The notes under the pieces: model-generated | Databases searched by the model: none | What the model saw: the letters and a program-made list of their open reading frames with translations, nothing else | Told to the model about the DNA's origin: nothing | Made by a program: the position numbers and the translations under genes | Shown here: positions 61,843-64,000 of the stretch, piece after piece | Numbering within the stretch: the stretch's first letter is position 1 | Layout: each line of letters starts with the position of its first letter | NCBI GenBank assembly: GCA_904380375.1 | Contig: CAJFID010000003.1 | Location: 131,403 to 195,402 of the forward strand | Reading direction: 5' to 3' | Length of the DNA stretch: 64,000 bases | Source of the DNA: Avimonas intestinalis | GTDB taxonomy: Bacteria > Bacillota > Clostridia > Oscillospirales > Acutalibacteraceae

Positions 61843-63804
61843 GTGGAGGAAAGGAACAACGGGGCGAATCCGCCCTCCGAAAACGCGGAGCAGGAGCTGA
61901 CAGAGCTGCTCCAAATCCGGCGGGACAAGCTTTCCGCCCTGCAGGAGGCGGGCAAGGATCCCTTTGCAATCACCAAATACGAGGTGACGGCGCATAACGC
62001 CGACATCCGCTCCCGCTTTGAGGAGATGGAGGGCCATCCGGTACGCATCGCGGGCCGGATGATGAGCCGCCGCATCATGGGCAAGGCGAGCTTTATGGAT
62101 CTGCGGGACGGCAGCGACCGGATGCAGGTATACGTCCGCCGCGACGACGTGGGCGCGGACGAATACATGGACTTTAAGAAGTGGGATATCGGCGATATCC
62201 TGGGGGTGGAGGGCTTTGTGTTCCGCACCCAGAAGGGGGAAATCTCGGTCCACGCCCAGAAAATTGCCTTGCTGTCCAAGTCCCTCCTGCCCCTGCCCGA
62301 AAAATTCCACGGGCTTAAGGACACGGACACCCGCTACCGCCAGCGTTATCTTGACCTGATCGTCAACCCGGAGGTCAAGGACGCGTTTATCAAGCGGTCG
62401 CGGATTATCACCGAGATCCGCCGCTACCTTGACGCCGGCGGGTTCCTTGAAGTGGAAACCCCCGTGCTGCACAACATCGCGGGCGGCGCGGCAGCGCGGC
62501 CGTTTATCACCCACCACAACACGCTGGATATCGATATGTACCTGCGCATCGCCCTGGAGCTGCATTTGAAGCGGCTGATCGTCGGCGGGTTTGAGCGGGT
62601 GTACGAGATTGGCCGCGTGTTCCGCAACGAAGGCATGGATACCCGCCACAACCCGGAATTCACCCTGCTGGAGCTGTACCAGGCGTACACCGACTACAAC
62701 GGGATGATGGACCTGACGGAGGACCTGATCCGCACCGTCGCCAAGAAGGTGCTCGGCACCGCGCAGATCACCTACGGCGGGGTGGCCATTGACCTGGAAC
62801 GCCCGTTTGAGCGGCTGAGCATGCTGGACGCGGTGAAAAAGTATGCCGGCGTGGACTTTGCGGCCGTTTCCACCCTGGAGCAGGCGCGGGCTCTGGCAAA
62901 GGAGCATGGGATTGAGTACGAGGAGCGGCACGGCAAAGGGGATATCCTCAACCTGTTCTTTGAGGCGTATGTGGAGGACAAGCTGATCCAGCCGACCTTC
63001 ATTATGAACCATCCGGTGGAAATTTCCCCGCTGGCCAAGCGGATGCCGGAAAATCCCGATTATACCGAGCGTTTTGAGCTCTTTATTGTCGGGCGGGAAC
63101 ATGCCAACGCCTTTTCCGAGCTGAACGATCCCATTGACCAGCGCGCCCGGTTTGAGGCGCAGGCGGCCCTGAAGGCCGCCGGGGACGAGGAGGCCAGCGA
63201 CGTTGACGAGGATTTCCTCACCGCGCTTGAATACGGGATGCCCCCGACGGGCGGAATGGGGATGGGTGTTGACCGCCTGGTGATGCTGCTGACCGATCAA
63301 GCTTCGATCCGGGATATCCTGCTCTTCCCCACAATGAAACCCTTGAAAGATGTAAATGCGGGAAATGATGTAGTAAATAATACTCCTGAAACCGTCTCAA
63401 ATGATGTAAAGGCAGAGCCTGAAAAGATTGATTTTTCTAAAGTGGAAATCGAGCCTTTGTTCAAGGATTTCGTGGATTTTGAGACTTTCTCTAAGTCTGA
63501 TTTCAGAGCAGTCAAGGTGCTTGCCTGCGAAGCAGTACCTAAATCCAAGAAACTTCTCAAATTCACGCTGGACGACGGTACAGGCGCTGACAGAGTGATT
63601 TTAAGCGGTATTCACGAGTATTACGAGCCGGAAGAACTGGTTGGAAAGACCTGTATCGCTATTACAAATCTTCCGCCGAGAGCGATGATGGGCATTGATT
63701 CCTGCGGTATGTTGATTTCGGCAGTACACAGTGAGGAAGGCAAAGAAAAGCTCCATCTTTTGATGGTGGACAATCATATTCCGGCAGGCGCAAAGCTCTA
63801 TTAA
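61843..63804 (+). CDS. lysS: lysyl-tRNA synthetase with C-terminal tRNA-binding domain
   Basis: Residues 1 to about 500 are class II LysRS: anticodon-binding OB fold (IAGRMMSRRIMGKASFMDLRD), motif 1 around YLDLIVNPEVKDAFIKRSRI, motif 2 FERVYEIGRVFRNEGMDTRHNPEFTLLELY, and motif 3 GMGMGVDRLVMLLTD. After the usual LysRS end FPTMKPL, a linker and about 110 residues form a Trbp/CsaA-like tRNA-binding OB domain (SKSDFRAVKVLACEAVPKSKKLLKFTLDDG, LPPRAMMGIDSCGMLIS) like that at the C terminus of MetRS. GTG 61843 after AAAGGAA is the best start. From about 63330 base composition falls sharply. Confidence 0.9.
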   Translation: MEERNNGANPPSENAEQELTELLQIRRDKLSALQEAGKDPFAITKYEVTAHNADIRSRFEEMEGHPVRIAGRMMSRRIMGKASFMDLRDGSDRMQVYVRRDDVGADEYMDFKKWDIGDILGVEGFVFRTQKGEISVHAQKIALLSKSLLPLPEKFHGLKDTDTRYRQRYLDLIVNPEVKDAFIKRSRIITEIRRYLDAGGFLEVETPVLHNIAGGAAARPFITHHNTLDIDMYLRIALELHLKRLIVGGFERVYEIGRVFRNEGMDTRHNPEFTLLELYQAYTDYNGMMDLTEDLIRTVAKKVLGTAQITYGGVAIDLERPFERLSMLDAVKKYAGVDFAAVSTLEQARALAKEHGIEYEERHGKGDILNLFFEAYVEDKLIQPTFIMNHPVEISPLAKRMPENPDYTERFELFIVGREHANAFSELNDPIDQRARFEAQAALKAAGDEEASDVDEDFLTALEYGMPPTGGMGMGVDRLVMLLTDQASIRDILLFPTMKPLKDVNAGNDVVNNTPETVSNDVKAEPEKIDFSKVEIEPLFKDFVDFETFSKSDFRAVKVLACEAVPKSKKLLKFTLDDGTGADRVILSGIHEYYEPEELVGKTCIAITNLPPRAMMGIDSCGMLISAVHSEEGKEKLHLLMVDNHIPAGAKLY

Positions 63805-63941
63805 GATGTACCGTTTTGCCTGTGAAAACGGGATGTACTTCATAGTCGGAAAAAGCCTCAAAAGTACACTTTTACATCAAATCTACATCATTTGGTGCAG
63901 AAAAGTGTGCAGAGCCTAAAAAATCGCATAATTAACGGAAT

Positions 63942-63979
63942 AAATGGGCAATCCCTTAAATGGGGATTGCCCATTTTTA
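63942..63979 (+). terminator. terminator after lysS
   Basis: Arms AAATGGGCAATCCC / GGGATTGCCCATTT flank a short loop and end in TTTTT. It is 137 bases after the lysS stop in AT-rich sequence. Confidence 0.88.
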
Positions 63980-64000
63980 GAAGAAATACGAAAAAACTCT

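Noticed and set aside
1..64000. CRISPR array, rRNA operon, insertion sequence or prophage genes
   Set aside because: I saw no regularly spaced repeats, rRNA-like sequence, transposase, or phage structural genes. The only mobile-element gene is the serine recombinase in feoB.

Overview
The window is a GC-rich chromosomal segment. Several features point to a Clostridia-class Firmicute, probably near the Oscillospiraceae/Ruminococcaceae (an inference from gene content; no marker phylogeny was possible). They are the cmk-plsC-ispH-rpsA order with IspH fused to ribosomal protein S1, a type III glutamine synthetase, AddAB, a T-box before serS, a CIRCE element before htpG, a Rex-type operator, and strong AGGAGG-like ribosome binding sites. 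Nearly all of it is ordinary housekeeping and metabolic sequence, tightly packed on both strands.

Layout. 1-8600: end of cmk, plsC, ispH-rpsA, a Thr-rich membrane protein, a CwlD-type amidase, radA, and a HlyD/FtsX export pair. 8700-17000: a YdcF-like protein, then a feoAB iron-uptake locus on the minus strand whose feoB is cut in two by a 4.88-kb integrative element. 17400-25100: guaB with a structured leader, a patatin, ftsH with two small upstream genes, an HdeD-like protein, a GT8 glycosyltransferase and a TetR regulator. 25400-37900: a nitrogen/glutamine block made of purF, an ANTAR regulator and a glutamine synthetase I homologue (minus strand), then glutamine synthetase III, gltB and gltD (plus strand). 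38200-48500: htpG, tRNA-Gly, addB, addA and a RibD/DHFR-like reductase. 48700-53300: a DUF3810-type metallopeptidase-like protein and a T-box-led serS-metY operon. 53300-60000: TspO, a two-component system and an ABC exporter, with mmcQ between them. 60200-64000: an unrecognised protein, greA, and lysS fused to a tRNA-binding domain.

The most striking structure is the feoB element, 10287-15166. On the minus strand feoB reads as far as a conserved P-C-N-G-R-F motif at 15164, is interrupted, and resumes in frame at 10286. Removing the interval and keeping one copy of a 2-3 bp core (AA or AAT on the plus strand) restores a continuous FeoB of about 716 codons. Joining the element's own ends gives two perfect 9-bp inverted arms around a central AA, as expected for a large-serine-recombinase attP. 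The element carries that recombinase next to one end, a 69-residue protein of unknown function, and a two-gene operon for a lactate/malate dehydrogenase and malic enzyme. The operon promoter overlaps a perfect TGTTAA-N4-TTAACA Rex-like operator. No phage, conjugation or transposase genes are visible. It therefore looks like a compact, redox-regulated metabolic cargo element whose excision would switch an iron transporter back on.

Other points of interest are tandem attenuator-like terminators with a duplicated motif before glnN, close to an ANTAR antiterminator gene; an internal Shine-Dalgarno and ATG that would release free S1 from the IspH-S1 fusion; and an abrupt drop in GC where lysS acquires its extra C-terminal domain at the end of the window.
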